DNA of 59,423 nt from an uncultured bacterium (GCA_949299165.1 CASFZJ010000002.1:68924-128346), one strand, 5' to 3'. Positions 1 to 9,160 are shown, numbered from the stretch's first letter. The notes: generated by a model from the sequence alone, not told the origin. Numbers and translations: made by a program.

Positions 1-513
1 CTTTTTTTTGCTGATGTTGTAATGATTTATTACATTTTCTAAGCACCGATTACTAGAGAAAATACAAAAAGTACTATTATTTAATGCATTATATTCTAAT
101 TTTTCACATAAATCGTAATCCTTTTTATCATTATGAAAATAATAATCTTGCATTAAGTTGTTTGTTGCATCAGTAAGATAAATAATTTTGCAATCTTTTG
201 GGAAAACATTTTTTCCAAAAAAAGAGGATCCTGCTATAACTAAGAAAAGATTTATGTCGTTCTTACTCTTTAAAATTCTTAATTTCATTTTCGTTTTTAG
301 TTGTATATAAATATAATAAACAAGCAATCTTTTTCTTTTAAAAATTTTCGAAAGTAATTTTAAAAAATTTGAAAATAAATCATCCTTAATTGCACAATCA
401 ACAACTTCATATTTTTTCGCTATTAAATGAGCCAAAAAATATCCAGAGCCACTCCGATTTGTAACATCGCATATACTTTTTGTGCTAACAATTCCTATTT
501 TAATCATTTTCAT
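1..513 (-). CDS. Glycosyltransferase, GT4-like N-terminal part, cut by window edge
   Basis: Reading the minus strand from an ATG at 513 gives an uninterrupted frame to base 1 (171 codons), so the C-terminal part lies outside the window. A ribosome binding site AGGAG (521-525) sits 7 bases before the ATG. The protein opens MKMIKIGIVST, a typical beta strand of a GT-B fold. The last part contains a long helix-like stretch followed by a Ser-Ser-Asn segment, like the region of GT4 enzymes just before the nucleotide-sugar binding domain. It follows the GT2 gene by 10 bases in the polysaccharide operon, so a sugar transfer step in polymer assembly is inferred. The donor-binding domain is not visible, so the family call is tentative. 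Confidence 0.55.
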   Translation of the reverse strand, partial: MKMIKIGIVSTKSICDVTNRSGSGYFLAHLIAKKYEVVDCAIKDDLFSNFLKLLSKIFKRKRLLVYYIYIQLKTKMKLRILKSKNDINLFLVIAGSSFFGKNVFPKDCKIIYLTDATNNLMQDYYFHNDKKDYDLCEKLEYNALNNSTFCIFSSNRCLENVINHYNISKKK

Positions 514-523
514 AATTATACTC

Positions 524-1357
524 CTAATGCTTAAACATAAATCTTAAAATTAATCCAACTATAAAAGCAAAGAAAAAAAGGCTTCTTTTAATAAAATTCA
601 ATTTTTCATATTTTTTCCAATACAAAATTAAGTCATTATAAAAAATTTTGAACTTCTTCAATTCATTATTCTTATTATAAATATGATTATGTAAATAGAA
701 CAAATCTGGTAAATAGCATATTTTTTTGTTTTTTCTTTTTAGTTTTTTTGCCAAACTCACTTCCGCAAAATACAAAAAGAAATCTTCATCATAAAAACCA
801 ACATTGCTAATGTCTTTATAATTAGCTAAAAATAAACTTCCTCTAATATAATCAGCAAGAAATAAATTTTCTGAAATTTTAACTAAGTCTAATTTTCTAT
901 TGCCTTTATAAATTTTTGATAATCCTGAAACATTAGCGAATTGCTCAGCAAACTTTGGATAGTTGTATGCGCCAGACATTCTTCGTTCTTTCTCTAAATA
1001 ATCCGTTCCAACAATCGATATATCATTTTCTTTTTTAATTCCATCAGCCATAGTAATTAATATATTTTCATCGACATCAATATCTGAATTACAGACAAAA
1101 ATGTAGTCAGGATTAAATTTTGAACATTTCCTTAAACCCTCATTAGTTCCTTTATTATAACCAAGATTATTGCATGAATAAAAAATCTTAATTTTTTCAC
1201 TTTTTTTCGCGGTTAACAGAATTTCTTTTAAATCAGGCTCAGAACCATTATCAAAGATTACAACAAAATTAATTAAATCGCATTCTGCTAATTTGTTAGC
1301 TAATTCAATACTCCTTGTAGAATCGTTATAGTTTAAAATAAAACAACCAAAAATCAT
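524..1357 (-). CDS. Family 2 glycosyltransferase (rhamnosyltransferase-like)
   Basis: This 277-residue protein has the GT-A layout of GT2 enzymes: an opening strand with FILNYND, the FDNGS turn (residues 35-39) that contacts the nucleotide, NNLGYNKGTNEG around 63-74, and the NSDID metal/sugar-nucleotide site at 90-94. A basic, hydrophobic C-terminal segment (about 250-275) probably attaches it to the membrane. It likely adds a sugar to a lipid-linked polysaccharide repeat unit on the cytoplasmic face. Its ATG overlaps the TGA of the upstream Wzy-like gene (ATGA), so the two are translationally coupled. The exact sugar cannot be read from sequence. Confidence 0.85.
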   Translation of the reverse strand: MIFGCFILNYNDSTRSIELANKLAECDLINFVVIFDNGSEPDLKEILLTAKKSEKIKIFYSCNNLGYNKGTNEGLRKCSKFNPDYIFVCNSDIDVDENILITMADGIKKENDISIVGTDYLEKERRMSGAYNYPKFAEQFANVSGLSKIYKGNRKLDLVKISENLFLADYIRGSLFLANYKDISNVGFYDEDFFLYFAEVSLAKKLKRKNKKICYLPDLFYLHNHIYNKNNELKKFKIFYNDLILYWKKYEKLNFIKRSLFFFAFIVGLILRFMFKH

Positions 1358-2703
1358 AAACTTACCTTCATCATTGAATCGACTTGTTTATTAGAATATT
1401 TTTTAGAATATTTCTTCGTTTTTTTAGTATAAACATTCGATAAACTCGTATATAAAAGCACTAATAAATATGGAGAGGTAAATTCTTCTACTAACCCACT
1501 CGCACAATATAAAATAAATAAAGCGGACACCTTAAATACAGAAAAATGTTTTCCTTTAAAAACGACATTTATCAATATAATCATCAACAATAATCCTAGT
1601 ACGCCTATATTAGCGATAACTTGGAAAAACATGCCATGGCAATAAACCGTTCCGATACCGACGCCAAACAATGGAGCCTGACAAAAACTGTATAATGCAT
1701 ACTTAATAGAATTAATTCTAAAACTACTAGAGCCCCATTCTTGTTGCGATATGCCTGCGAACTGAAGGATTTTCTCAATTTGAGAACTGAATAAGCCTAA
1801 GCGAATTATAAGATACAGCCCTAAAATAGTAAAAATAAAATATATTAAAAAAAATTTATTTTTTCTTTTCTTTAATAAATTCAATAAAAAATATATCCAG
1901 GCAAATGCAACCATAATTATTCCTGTAGATGAATTTGTTAAAAACACCGCAAAAGCGCCAAACAAAAATAGCAAAAAATACTTAAAAGGTTTTTTGTAGG
2001 ATTTTTCAGCACAAGCAAGAAAAAAAGGAAAAGAAATAATAATCGATGAAGGCTCCGGTAACCATCCGCTTACGACATAATAATCTAAAAATCCTTGCCA
2101 AACATTGTAAGTAGAAAGGCCCAAGATATTATAAATCTTTATTAGATAATTCACATTAATTAGATTAGCAATTGCAAATTCTGTATAAATTAAAACAAAC
2201 AATATAAAAATTAAAATATTTAAAATCCTTAGACTTTTTTTAATTAGATTATTGTTTGCTATAAAATCATTGTTACAATAAATGAAAAATAAAAATATGT
2301 CAAAAAAAACAAAATGTTTTAGGACATTAAAATCGAATTTTGGAACGAAAAATTCTCCAGATAAATCCAATAAATCAGTGTTACTTTGATTAATCAAAAG
2401 TGATTTAGGATTAAAAATACCAATTTCCAAATTAATAATCTGTACAATCATTACAATATTTATCAAAAATATAATGCTGAGTAATCTAGGTCTAATTGGC
2501 TCGCCGATAATTTTGGGGATACTTATTAGTATTGAAAAAATGCAAAAGTAAACATAAATCGGCATTCCTAAAAGAGGATCACTAATGGAGAAAAAAAGAA
2601 AAGAAACAATTATTGTCAACACAAATAAATATTGACGAAATTTATAAAGCTTATATCTTAATAAAAGAAATAAATTTATTACAAAAAATGAAGCGGTAAT
2701 CAT
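1354..2703 (-). CDS. O-antigen/capsule polymerase-like membrane protein (Wzy-type)
   Basis: The 449-residue protein is almost entirely hydrophobic, with roughly ten to twelve predicted membrane segments and a larger polar loop around residues 195-225 (containing WLPEPSS). That pattern, together with its place between glycosyltransferases, is typical of Wzy polymerases, which join lipid-linked repeat units on the outer face of the membrane. Sequence identity within this family is low, so the call rests on topology and context. It starts 3 bases after the GT32 stop and ends in TGA overlapping the next ATG. A second polymerase/ligase-like protein at 6714-8420 in the same cluster means the two may have different roles, one perhaps a ligase. 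Confidence 0.7.
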   Translation of the reverse strand: MITASFFVINLFLLLRYKLYKFRQYLFVLTIIVSFLFFSISDPLLGMPIYVYFCIFSILISIPKIIGEPIRPRLLSIIFLINIVMIVQIINLEIGIFNPKSLLINQSNTDLLDLSGEFFVPKFDFNVLKHFVFFDIFLFFIYCNNDFIANNNLIKKSLRILNILIFILFVLIYTEFAIANLINVNYLIKIYNILGLSTYNVWQGFLDYYVVSGWLPEPSSIIISFPFFLACAEKSYKKPFKYFLLFLFGAFAVFLTNSSTGIIMVAFAWIYFLLNLLKKRKNKFFLIYFIFTILGLYLIIRLGLFSSQIEKILQFAGISQQEWGSSSFRINSIKYALYSFCQAPLFGVGIGTVYCHGMFFQVIANIGVLGLLLMIILINVVFKGKHFSVFKVSALFILYCASGLVEEFTSPYLLVLLYTSLSNVYTKKTKKYSKKYSNKQVDSMMKVSL

Positions 2704-2706
2704 ACT

Positions 2707-3405
2707 CTATTTATTTTTCCACAGAAAACTAAAGCCTAACTTAATAAGTATTGTTTTAATAAACTTAAGAAACTTCCTGGTCGGAGAATACCGGCTTGAA
2801 TCTAAATGATGAATGCTAACAGTATTTTTTGTTTTTAAAATTTTATAAGTTTTATAATCCTTTCCACAAAAATATTCAATCGGATAAACAGATATATTAC
2901 TTAATTCGAAAAGTTTATTTGGATTCATACTACTTGAAAACAACAAATCAAAAAGTATTCTTGAATTAGGAGTTAAATCCAAATTTTGAAAATTTTCATC
3001 GTTGTTCTTTTGATTATAAACATCTAAGCACTCTTTTATAAAAGTATTGTGTTTCTCTGCACCAATTACTGCAGTACATAAGCTACTAGAACTCTCAAAA
3101 GAAATAAAAGATTTTAAGTTAAGGAAATCATTAAAATTCTTAAGAACTTCTACATCAGTATCAAGGTAAATTCCACCATAATTAAAAAGTGCATATAATC
3201 TTACATAATCTGCTACGAATGCGTATTTTTTTGCTTCATATGCTAATTTTGTAAACTTAAAATCGGCAGCATTAAAATTATTTTCGTTCCACTCGATAAA
3301 TTCGTAATCGGAAAGCTTCTTTTTCCGCGAATTAATTAATTTAATGACTTTCTTTGGTTTTTCTTTTTTTCCGAACCAGCAATAATGAATAATTTTAGGA
3401 ATCAT
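2707..3405 (-). CDS. GT32-family capsular polysaccharide glycosyltransferase
   Basis: The 232-residue protein starts MIPKIIHYCWFG, the hallmark opening of the GT32 (OCH1-like, capsular polysaccharide) glycosyltransferases. It continues with the helix YEAKKYAFVADYVRLYAL and the strand GGIYLDTDVE, where D82-T-D84 is the DxD motif that holds the metal and nucleotide sugar. Length is normal for the bacterial family. Its ATG lies inside the end of the acetyltransferase gene (11-base overlap), with AAGG as ribosome binding site. It probably adds a hexose to the growing repeat unit; donor and acceptor cannot be told from sequence. Confidence 0.88.
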   Translation of the reverse strand: MIPKIIHYCWFGKKEKPKKVIKLINSRKKKLSDYEFIEWNENNFNAADFKFTKLAYEAKKYAFVADYVRLYALFNYGGIYLDTDVEVLKNFNDFLNLKSFISFESSSSLCTAVIGAEKHNTFIKECLDVYNQKNNDENFQNLDLTPNSRILFDLLFSSSMNPNKLFELSNISVYPIEYFCGKDYKTYKILKTKNTVSIHHLDSSRYSPTRKFLKFIKTILIKLGFSFLWKNK

Positions 3406-3946
3406 ATTTAATTACCTTATTTATACCTACAACGGTTGCTTTTGGTGGAATATCTTTTGTCACAACAGCGCCTCCACCAATTTTACAATCGTTTCCTATA
3501 TTTACATTGCCTAATATTATTGCTCCATAGCCAATAAAAACATTATCACCAATTTTAGGAGCACCATTACCTATGGCGCCAATGCAATTTCCACCGACTA
3601 AATTTACATTTTTACCGATTACACATGATTTATTAATTACTATACCACCGTGATTGAAGATAAAGCCTTCGCCAATGTTATCACAATTGATTTGGCAAGA
3701 AGTCTTTAAGGAATACTTGCCATATTTTCTTCCCCAATATAGTTTTTGGAAGTATTTTCCTCTTTGTTTTTGATAATAATTAAAATAACGATATGATTTC
3801 ATTAATTTATATTGATAATACTTAAAATTATTAAAAACATGGTGAATGAAAATCGTCAAAAATAAATTATTAAACTTTACTGAAGCGTTTTCAAAAATTA
3901 GAAAAGTTTCTTTTTTTACAATTCTTTTTAATTCGAATTTAGTCAT
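3395..3946 (-). CDS. Left-handed beta-helix acetyltransferase (serine acetyltransferase-like)
   Basis: The C-terminal half (from about residue 95) is a hexapeptide-repeat helix with repeats such as IGKNVNLVGG, IGDNVFIGYGA and IGNDCKIGGGAVV, ending in the DIPPKATVVG turn of the CysE/sugar O-acetyltransferase family. The N-terminal half is helical and basic and lacks the full serine acetyltransferase N-domain, so an O-acetyltransferase modifying the polysaccharide is more likely than a cysteine biosynthesis enzyme. I chose the ATG at 3946 because AAAGG lies at proper distance before it; two further upstream ATGs (3955, 3964) are in frame. It overlaps both neighbours by a few bases, so it is part of the operon. 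Confidence 0.78.
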   Translation of the reverse strand: MTKFELKRIVKKETFLIFENASVKFNNLFLTIFIHHVFNNFKYYQYKLMKSYRYFNYYQKQRGKYFQKLYWGRKYGKYSLKTSCQINCDNIGEGFIFNHGGIVINKSCVIGKNVNLVGGNCIGAIGNGAPKIGDNVFIGYGAIILGNVNIGNDCKIGGGAVVTKDIPPKATVVGINKVIKYDS

Positions 3947-5042
3947 TTCTAGCATACCTTTCATACTTTTCTAAAAGTGAGTTTGATTGGATATTTATAT
4001 CAAATTTTTGAAAATGATTTTCAAAAGCAGACTTTCTTACACCGTTTTTTTCAAATTCAATAACATATTCAATCCATTTATCTAAGTTTGAATTGTCCAA
4101 GAAATAACAATTTTCAATGATTTTAGTCTCTTTTGTAATATTACTTGAAAATAAACAGGTTAAACCATTTATTTGCGCTTCAACACCTACAACAGGAAGC
4201 CCTTCATATAAGCTAGGAAGCAAAAATATATCAAACGCATTATAGAAATCTTCTGGTTTATCTGTTTTCGAAACCATTATAACTCTATTTTGAATGCCTT
4301 TTTCCTTGATAGAATTTTCTAAATCTTGTTTAAGTTCGCCATCTCCTACAATAATCAATTTATATTTATGGTCTAATTTTTCAATTAAATCTAACAAAAA
4401 TTTTTGATTTTTTTGGCTACAAAGTCTGCCAATATTTCCTAATACTATTTCATCATCTTTTATATTATATTTAGTTCTAGTAGAAATTCTTTTTTCCTCA
4501 TTGAATTTGAATCTATCGATGTCGATAGCATTATTTAAAACAAAAACTTTTCCTTTATTAAAAGTTCTGTTTCCAAATAGCCATCTTCCTGCAAGTTCTG
4601 AACAAGCAAAATAATGAGTCGCAAATACTTTAGAAAATGGTCTAAGTATACCTTTTATTAAGTTTCTTAAATGTTCTTTTTTATTCGAGGTTGAGTGTGA
4701 ATGAGCAATTCTAACTTTAATTCCTGCTAACCACGCAGCAAATAAAGGAAAAACACTTAAAGTATTTAAATTAGAATGAACAATATCATATTTTTCTTGT
4801 TTAAATTTTTTACGTAAAAAACTTAAATATTTGAATAAATTAGTGTACTTTGGCGTAATAATTACTCTTCCGCCCATACTTTCGATGACTTCTTTATTAA
4901 TAATATCTGAAGTATTCTCAACAAAAAAATCGAATGTAACCTGACTTTTATCGATAGCTTTAAAGTAATTGAAAATACAGGCTTCAACGCCACCATTAAA
5001 TCCTTTACCTACTATTTGAGCTACTTGTATCTTTTTATCCAT
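3939..5042 (-). CDS. GT4 family glycosyltransferase
   Basis: The 367-residue product has a GT-B fold. The N-domain starts KIQVAQIVGKGFNGGVEACI, the glycine-rich loop of GT4 enzymes, followed by HSNLN and AHSHSTS. The C-domain carries the ordered strand IVLGNIGRL and the E-x7-E element in LYEGLPVVGVEA, which binds the nucleotide sugar. An upstream extension of 39 residues is open in the same frame but is hydrophobic and atypical, so the ATG at 5042 is preferred; it lies 4 bases after the stop of the priming transferase. It resembles EpsF/CapM-type enzymes that add the second or third sugar of a repeat unit. Confidence 0.85.
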   Translation of the reverse strand: MDKKIQVAQIVGKGFNGGVEACIFNYFKAIDKSQVTFDFFVENTSDIINKEVIESMGGRVIITPKYTNLFKYLSFLRKKFKQEKYDIVHSNLNTLSVFPLFAAWLAGIKVRIAHSHSTSNKKEHLRNLIKGILRPFSKVFATHYFACSELAGRWLFGNRTFNKGKVFVLNNAIDIDRFKFNEEKRISTRTKYNIKDDEIVLGNIGRLCSQKNQKFLLDLIEKLDHKYKLIIVGDGELKQDLENSIKEKGIQNRVIMVSKTDKPEDFYNAFDIFLLPSLYEGLPVVGVEAQINGLTCLFSSNITKETKIIENCYFLDNSNLDKWIEYVIEFEKNGVRKSAFENHFQKFDINIQSNSLLEKYERYARND

Positions 5043-5046
5043 AAAA

Positions 5047-6636
5047 TCATTTAAATCTCTTCCCCTTAACAGGAATAATAATGCCTGTTTCAGCATCGAA
5101 TTGCCTCTTATGATTAAGAACACGAATGTAATCTTTATGTTGATTAAATTCATGATCATAAGCTTTTAAAAATTCATGGAATGAAACGTTATCAATTGTG
5201 ATACCTTCGGCCATTCCTTTAGATAAAACAGTTTTAACTGTCATCAAAATAATATAAAAATCTAATGCGACAGAATATTCAGCAATATAGTTTAAATCGT
5301 AACGTAACTTATCATTAAAATCTGTATGATATGTGCATTTAACTTGTTGTAAACCAGTCAAACCTGCTTTTACATTATATCTATATTTATATAACTCATT
5401 TTGTTCTAAGAAATCTTTAACAAATTCTGGTCTTTCTGGACGTGGCCCAACAAAGCTCATATCACCTTTTAAAATATTTAAAATTTGAGGGATTTCATCA
5501 AGTCTAGTTGCTCTTGTAAATTTTCCAATAGGAGTAATTCTATCATCATGAGCTTTAGCAAGTTGTGCGCCACCTATTTTTTCAGCATCAACTTTCATTG
5601 ATCTAAATTTAAGAATTCTAAATTCTTTCATTCCTTTTGTAAGTCTTACTTGAGAATAAAATACAGGTCCGCCATCATATAATTTAATAGCTAAAGGAAC
5701 TACCAACCAAACAGGTATAGTTAAAATTAAAAATACTAAAGAAATTAAAATATCAACAAGTCTTTTAACTGCTGCTTCTACCATATTGATTTGTAGTGGT
5801 CTTTGTTCAAAAGCTAGCATATCGCCAATATTTTGATCGTTTAATGAAGTGATAATAATATCAAAATAATTAGAACAAAGATAAACATCCTTGTTTAAAC
5901 TTGACGTAAAGAAATACATAAGTTTTTCTTTTGTTTTGTGTGATAAAGAGTTAAGTAAAATAATCTCGTTAACATTCTTAAATTTAGCGTAAATTAAATC
6001 AGAAACCTTCCCATCAATCTCATAGAAAATATATCTAATTTTAAAACGTGGATTTCCTTCACTTAGCAATTTTCTCGCAAGGTTTTCTGCATCTTCTTTA
6101 GGTCCAACAATTAAAGCAATTTTCATTTTTCTTTTATCAAGAATAACGAAAACAACACGGGCGATAAATATAGATACTACATAGAACGAGGAAGCCATTA
6201 AACTTAACCAAAGCCAATCTGCTCCTTTAATTGTAGTTGCAGCTTCCCAAACAAAAGATGTTGCTAAATTAATTGAAAAAGAAAAGAAAACACTAACAAT
6301 TGTTGTTCTTAGTATACCTTTTAGAAGCGAAACATTTTTGGTCGAAAACTCCATAAAAAGCAAGAAAAGAGAAGTAACGAGCCATTCAACAATAAAATAA
6401 ATGTATCCAGGAAATTCAAATAGATAACTATTTAAATTTGATAAATACATAACAAGTAAAGCGATTGGAAAAGCAAGAAACGCTAAAACAACTACTAAAA
6501 CTTTCTCCACATTTTGAAGTCTTCTTCTTAAAGAATAGCAATCATCAAGATAAAGATCATCATCGTATAAATCTTTATTAATATTAAGTTTATCTAAATC
6601 AATTAAAGATGTATCCTTGCTAATATCTTCTTTCAT
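5047..6636 (-). CDS. Polyprenyl-phosphate sugar phosphotransferase (priming transferase)
   Basis: This 529-residue membrane enzyme has the layout of WbaP/CpsE-type priming transferases. There are several N-terminal membrane segments (about 48-160), a CoA-binding-like domain (about 165-265), one membrane helix near 290-320, and the catalytic domain with KFRSMKVDAE, TRLDEIPQ and SFVGPRPERPEF. It moves a sugar-1-phosphate from a UDP-sugar to undecaprenyl phosphate, starting each repeat unit. The ribosome binding site AAAGGAG and a -10 box TATAAT (6675-6680) precede it, so it can be transcribed separately from the Wzy gene upstream. It ends with TGA. Confidence 0.92.
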   Translation of the reverse strand: MKEDISKDTSLIDLDKLNINKDLYDDDLYLDDCYSLRRRLQNVEKVLVVVLAFLAFPIALLVMYLSNLNSYLFEFPGYIYFIVEWLVTSLFLLFMEFSTKNVSLLKGILRTTIVSVFFSFSINLATSFVWEAATTIKGADWLWLSLMASSFYVVSIFIARVVFVILDKRKMKIALIVGPKEDAENLARKLLSEGNPRFKIRYIFYEIDGKVSDLIYAKFKNVNEIILLNSLSHKTKEKLMYFFTSSLNKDVYLCSNYFDIIITSLNDQNIGDMLAFEQRPLQINMVEAAVKRLVDILISLVFLILTIPVWLVVPLAIKLYDGGPVFYSQVRLTKGMKEFRILKFRSMKVDAEKIGGAQLAKAHDDRITPIGKFTRATRLDEIPQILNILKGDMSFVGPRPERPEFVKDFLEQNELYKYRYNVKAGLTGLQQVKCTYHTDFNDKLRYDLNYIAEYSVALDFYIILMTVKTVLSKGMAEGITIDNVSFHEFLKAYDHEFNQHKDYIRVLNHKRQFDAETGIIIPVKGKRFK

Positions 6637-6674
6637 ATAATAAAAGCTCCTTTTGTTTAAGAGTTCATAACTAG

Positions 6675-6680
6675 ATTATA
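6675..6680 (-). promoter_or_regulatory. -10 box before the priming transferase gene
   Basis: On the minus strand the exact hexamer TATAAT lies about 38 bases before the ATG at 6636. A weak -35 candidate TTTATA lies 17 bases further upstream. The AAAGGAG ribosome binding site follows. It would start the main polysaccharide transcript (6.6 kb down to 0). Confidence 0.5.
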
Positions 6681-6713
6681 AAATAAGAAATCTCAATTAT
6701 AAACAATGAATAA

Positions 6714-8420
6714 TTAGTATTCTCCTATATAAAGCACTACTTTATCTGGATAGTAGGCAATTTGAACTTGGCATTTTAATACAATATTTGCGCGATTATC
6801 AAATATAATCTCTAGTTTTGTATTTTGATTGAGACTTAAATTGGAAAGCGTTTTTAATAAGAGCGCCTGTAATTCTTCATAATTCACATCAAGTTTTAAT
6901 TTCTTTTTAAGTGTTTCAACGTTATAGATATCACTAATTACTAAAGTCTTAATTGATGAATCATATTGAATATCATTGATGAGCATATTAATATATCCAC
7001 TCTTTTCATATTCAGCCCATAAGTTAGGTAAAGTAACTGTAAGTAGAGTAAACATCACGCTAACAAAGTTATTAAAGAAAAGAGGGAGCGATTCAAACAT
7101 ACCATAAAAACATTGTGAGAAAGACATAAATGAAATTATCCCAAGAAGTCTCCAGTTTTGAGTTTTAATTCCACACTTTAAAGTTCTCACAAAAACATAA
7201 ATCCATAAAGCAGCTATAAAAAGAGAATAGAGAATTCCGCCTTGGAGATAAATTTCATAAAAAGAGTTATGGATATAGTAAATATAGTAATCATATGTTC
7301 TAGGAATAATGTAACTTACCCCATACCCAAAACCAAAAATCCAATCGCCTCTAGTCATATTAGGGAAAAGATCAGTAATAATATACAACCTAGTATTTAT
7401 ATAATTCTCAAAAATACTATACACAAATTCTTTTAAAGAAAGCGATGTATCTCCAATTTCAATTCTTATAAAGTTATATAAATTAAAATCGATTGTTATT
7501 AAAATAGTTAAAGCAATAAGCACTAATGTAAAGAAAGTAAATAAGACTTTTGAATGGTGCCATGATCTTATATATAGATAAACAAATAAACCAACATAGA
7601 GCATAAATGTGGCAAGTATTGTTGCTCGACAGGCTGAATAAAAAACAAAGAAAGCAAAGAAAAATGAAGGAATGATGAGCCAGTATTTTCTAAATAAATA
7701 TGCGGCAGCAATACATGTTAAAACAGCAACAAACATATTGTGCCCAAATACGTTTCCTATACCAAAAAAAGAAACAATCCAGACACTACCTTCTTCATGT
7801 TTATAAAAAACATCAACTAATCCTTCAAAGTTAATATATTTATCCCATTCATGAACAAGGGAATAACCAATAACACATAATTCATAAAGAATTATTAAAG
7901 TGAAAGCAAATATTATAAACCCTTTAAATCCTTTAACAGGTTTAATTAAAGAAAACATTGCATAGATATTAGTTAAACTTAAATAAAATGACATTAATGC
8001 CCATATCTTTTCGTCAAGGGTAGGAATATCTCGACTGCCATCAAACCAAGTGCCATATATATGTTTTATATCACGCGTAAAGATAACAAGTGCCATATAA
8101 ATAAACATCACTAGTAACACCACAGCAAAAGCAAAATGATTTACGTTTTTCTTGATGATGCCATTTTTATAAGCAATAACAATTATAAAGATATATAAAA
8201 GAGTGATAAGAGACGGAACAAGAATGATTAACCATAAAGGGAAAGTCCCACCAAAATAAATATATTGAGGGAAACTACCAATGTTTCCATCCATCATGTT
8301 GCCATAGATTGCTGAGGAGACTATAGCCAAAGCAATCAAAGTAAGATATAAAAACCCCTTTAACTTTTCACTTCTTATTTGCATGTCTCTTATTTTAAAA
8401 TTCTTTTGTTTACTTTTCAT
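6714..8420 (-). CDS. O-antigen ligase/polymerase-like membrane protein with C-terminal soluble domain
   Basis: The protein is about 568 residues with some twelve membrane segments. A loop near residues 330-375 contains the WIFGFGYG and YIHNSFYE segments, typical of the O-antigen ligase/polymerase (Wzy_C) fold. An unusual soluble tail of about 100 residues (from about 465) has strands like LVISDIYN and LEIIFDN and ends at residue 568. The family acts outside the membrane, polymerising or transferring lipid-linked glycans. A TTG at 8423 is also possible, but the ATG at 8420 is preferred; no clear ribosome binding site is present. It is the first gene of the cluster and is followed by a separate promoter. 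Confidence 0.75.
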   Translation of the reverse strand: MKSKQKNFKIRDMQIRSEKLKGFLYLTLIALAIVSSAIYGNMMDGNIGSFPQYIYFGGTFPLWLIILVPSLITLLYIFIIVIAYKNGIIKKNVNHFAFAVVLLVMFIYMALVIFTRDIKHIYGTWFDGSRDIPTLDEKIWALMSFYLSLTNIYAMFSLIKPVKGFKGFIIFAFTLIILYELCVIGYSLVHEWDKYINFEGLVDVFYKHEEGSVWIVSFFGIGNVFGHNMFVAVLTCIAAAYLFRKYWLIIPSFFFAFFVFYSACRATILATFMLYVGLFVYLYIRSWHHSKVLFTFFTLVLIALTILITIDFNLYNFIRIEIGDTSLSLKEFVYSIFENYINTRLYIITDLFPNMTRGDWIFGFGYGVSYIIPRTYDYYIYYIHNSFYEIYLQGGILYSLFIAALWIYVFVRTLKCGIKTQNWRLLGIISFMSFSQCFYGMFESLPLFFNNFVSVMFTLLTVTLPNLWAEYEKSGYINMLINDIQYDSSIKTLVISDIYNVETLKKKLKLDVNYEELQALLLKTLSNLSLNQNTKLEIIFDNRANIVLKCQVQIAYYPDKVVLYIGEY

Positions 8421-8461
8421 CAAGAAAATAGATTGTGCCAGAAGTCTAGACCTTTATTTTA

Positions 8462-8482
8462 AAATCAAAATATCTTTGATTT
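8462..8482. promoter_or_regulatory. Perfect inverted repeat upstream of the polysaccharide cluster
   Basis: AAATCAAA and TTTGATTT form perfect 8-base arms separated by ATATC, about 40 bases upstream of the first polysaccharide gene (start 8420, minus). There is no T-run, so an operator is more likely than a terminator. The binding protein is unknown. Confidence 0.4.
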
Positions 8483-8880
8483 AACTAAAATTCCTTGCAA
8501 ATCTTATATATTTTCAAATTATTATTTCAAAATTAATTTTTTGTTTCTTCTCTTTATGAAAGCCGTTACATTTTTAGGTTTATTATTATTGGAGACATTA
8601 TTTATCCTTCACTTCTTATATATTATGTTTAAAAAATATACAAATATATGATTATGTGCGGGTAATATGTGCCGGAAAACTATTATTTATTCCTTGTTTA
8701 GGTATTTATTTAAGTCTTTTATTATTTAAAGCAATTAAATTACGGAATTTATTATATTAACCAGGAGATATTTATCATCAAAAGAAAAATTTATTTTTTA
8801 TCAAAAATATTTCAAAAACCCTTATTACGTAATAATAAGCCTGCAAAAGTTCAATAATTTTTAAAATTTTTTTAAAAAAA
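8483..8880. other. AT-rich non-coding stretch with possible decayed membrane-peptide ORF
   Basis: No supported gene is visible in this interval. A plus-strand frame at 8556-8651 encodes a 31-residue hydrophobic peptide (MKAVTFLGLLLLETLF...), and a different frame just after it (8660-8760) is also hydrophobic (LLFIPCLGIYLSLLLF). This suggests a frameshifted remnant of a membrane protein, but there is no ribosome binding site and the composition alone could give this. A 14-base palindrome TTATTACGTAATAA lies at 8822-8835. A copy of the dispersed CTGCAAAA motif lies at 8841. Confidence 0.3.
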
Positions 8881-8883
8881 TGT

Positions 8884-8912
8884 TTGCAATTTAAAATTTA
8901 GCTTGCTAGAAT
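8884..8912 (+). promoter_or_regulatory. Strong sigma-A-type promoter with extended -10
   Basis: TTGCAA (8884-8889), a 17-base spacer and TAGAAT (8907-8912) form a near-consensus promoter. The -10 is preceded by TGC, giving the extended TGn element. It reads rightwards into the three-hairpin region, about 370 bases before fic, so it most likely makes a non-coding RNA or a long fic leader. Confidence 0.6.
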
Positions 8913-8918
8913 TATTCC

Positions 8919-9160
8919 ACTTAGAAATTTGTAAGACCGACGAAGGATTTCCTTCAATAGGTGATTTAGTTAAGATCGACGAGTTTAACTCAATAGATCA
9001 AGTTTTATAGAATCGACATAGTTAATCTATAAAAGATTCATTAAATTAAAGCATTAATAAAATTAAGTTACGATTATTTAGAAGAATTATTTAATTAAAA
9101 GATTTAAGGCATAGTTACTTGAGTTATTTTTATTTAAAAATCTAACAGCTTTAGGAGTTT
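8919..9160 (+). ncRNA. Candidate structured RNA with three hairpins of one plan
   Basis: Downstream of the 8884 promoter, three units at about 37-base spacing (8936-8962, 8974-8999, 9010-9039) each fold as outer stem, internal loop, inner stem. The outer stems differ (ACC/GGT, GATC/GATC, GAATC/GATTC) and the inner stems differ (GAAGG/CCTTC, GAGT/ACTC, ATAG/CTAT). The internal loop is kept: GAC on the 5' side each time, AATA, AATA, AAAA on the 3' side. Changed but still paired stems around a constant loop are covariation-like evidence within one sequence. Further stem potential lies at AGATTT...AAATCT up to about 9152. There is no long open frame. The 3' end is uncertain, and it may be a regulatory leader of fic. 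I cannot assign it to a known RNA family. Confidence 0.4.

Noticed and set aside
8936-9039. CRISPR array or degenerate repeat array
   Set aside because: Only three units, the conserved part is a short internal loop rather than a full repeat, the stems vary, and no cas genes are near.
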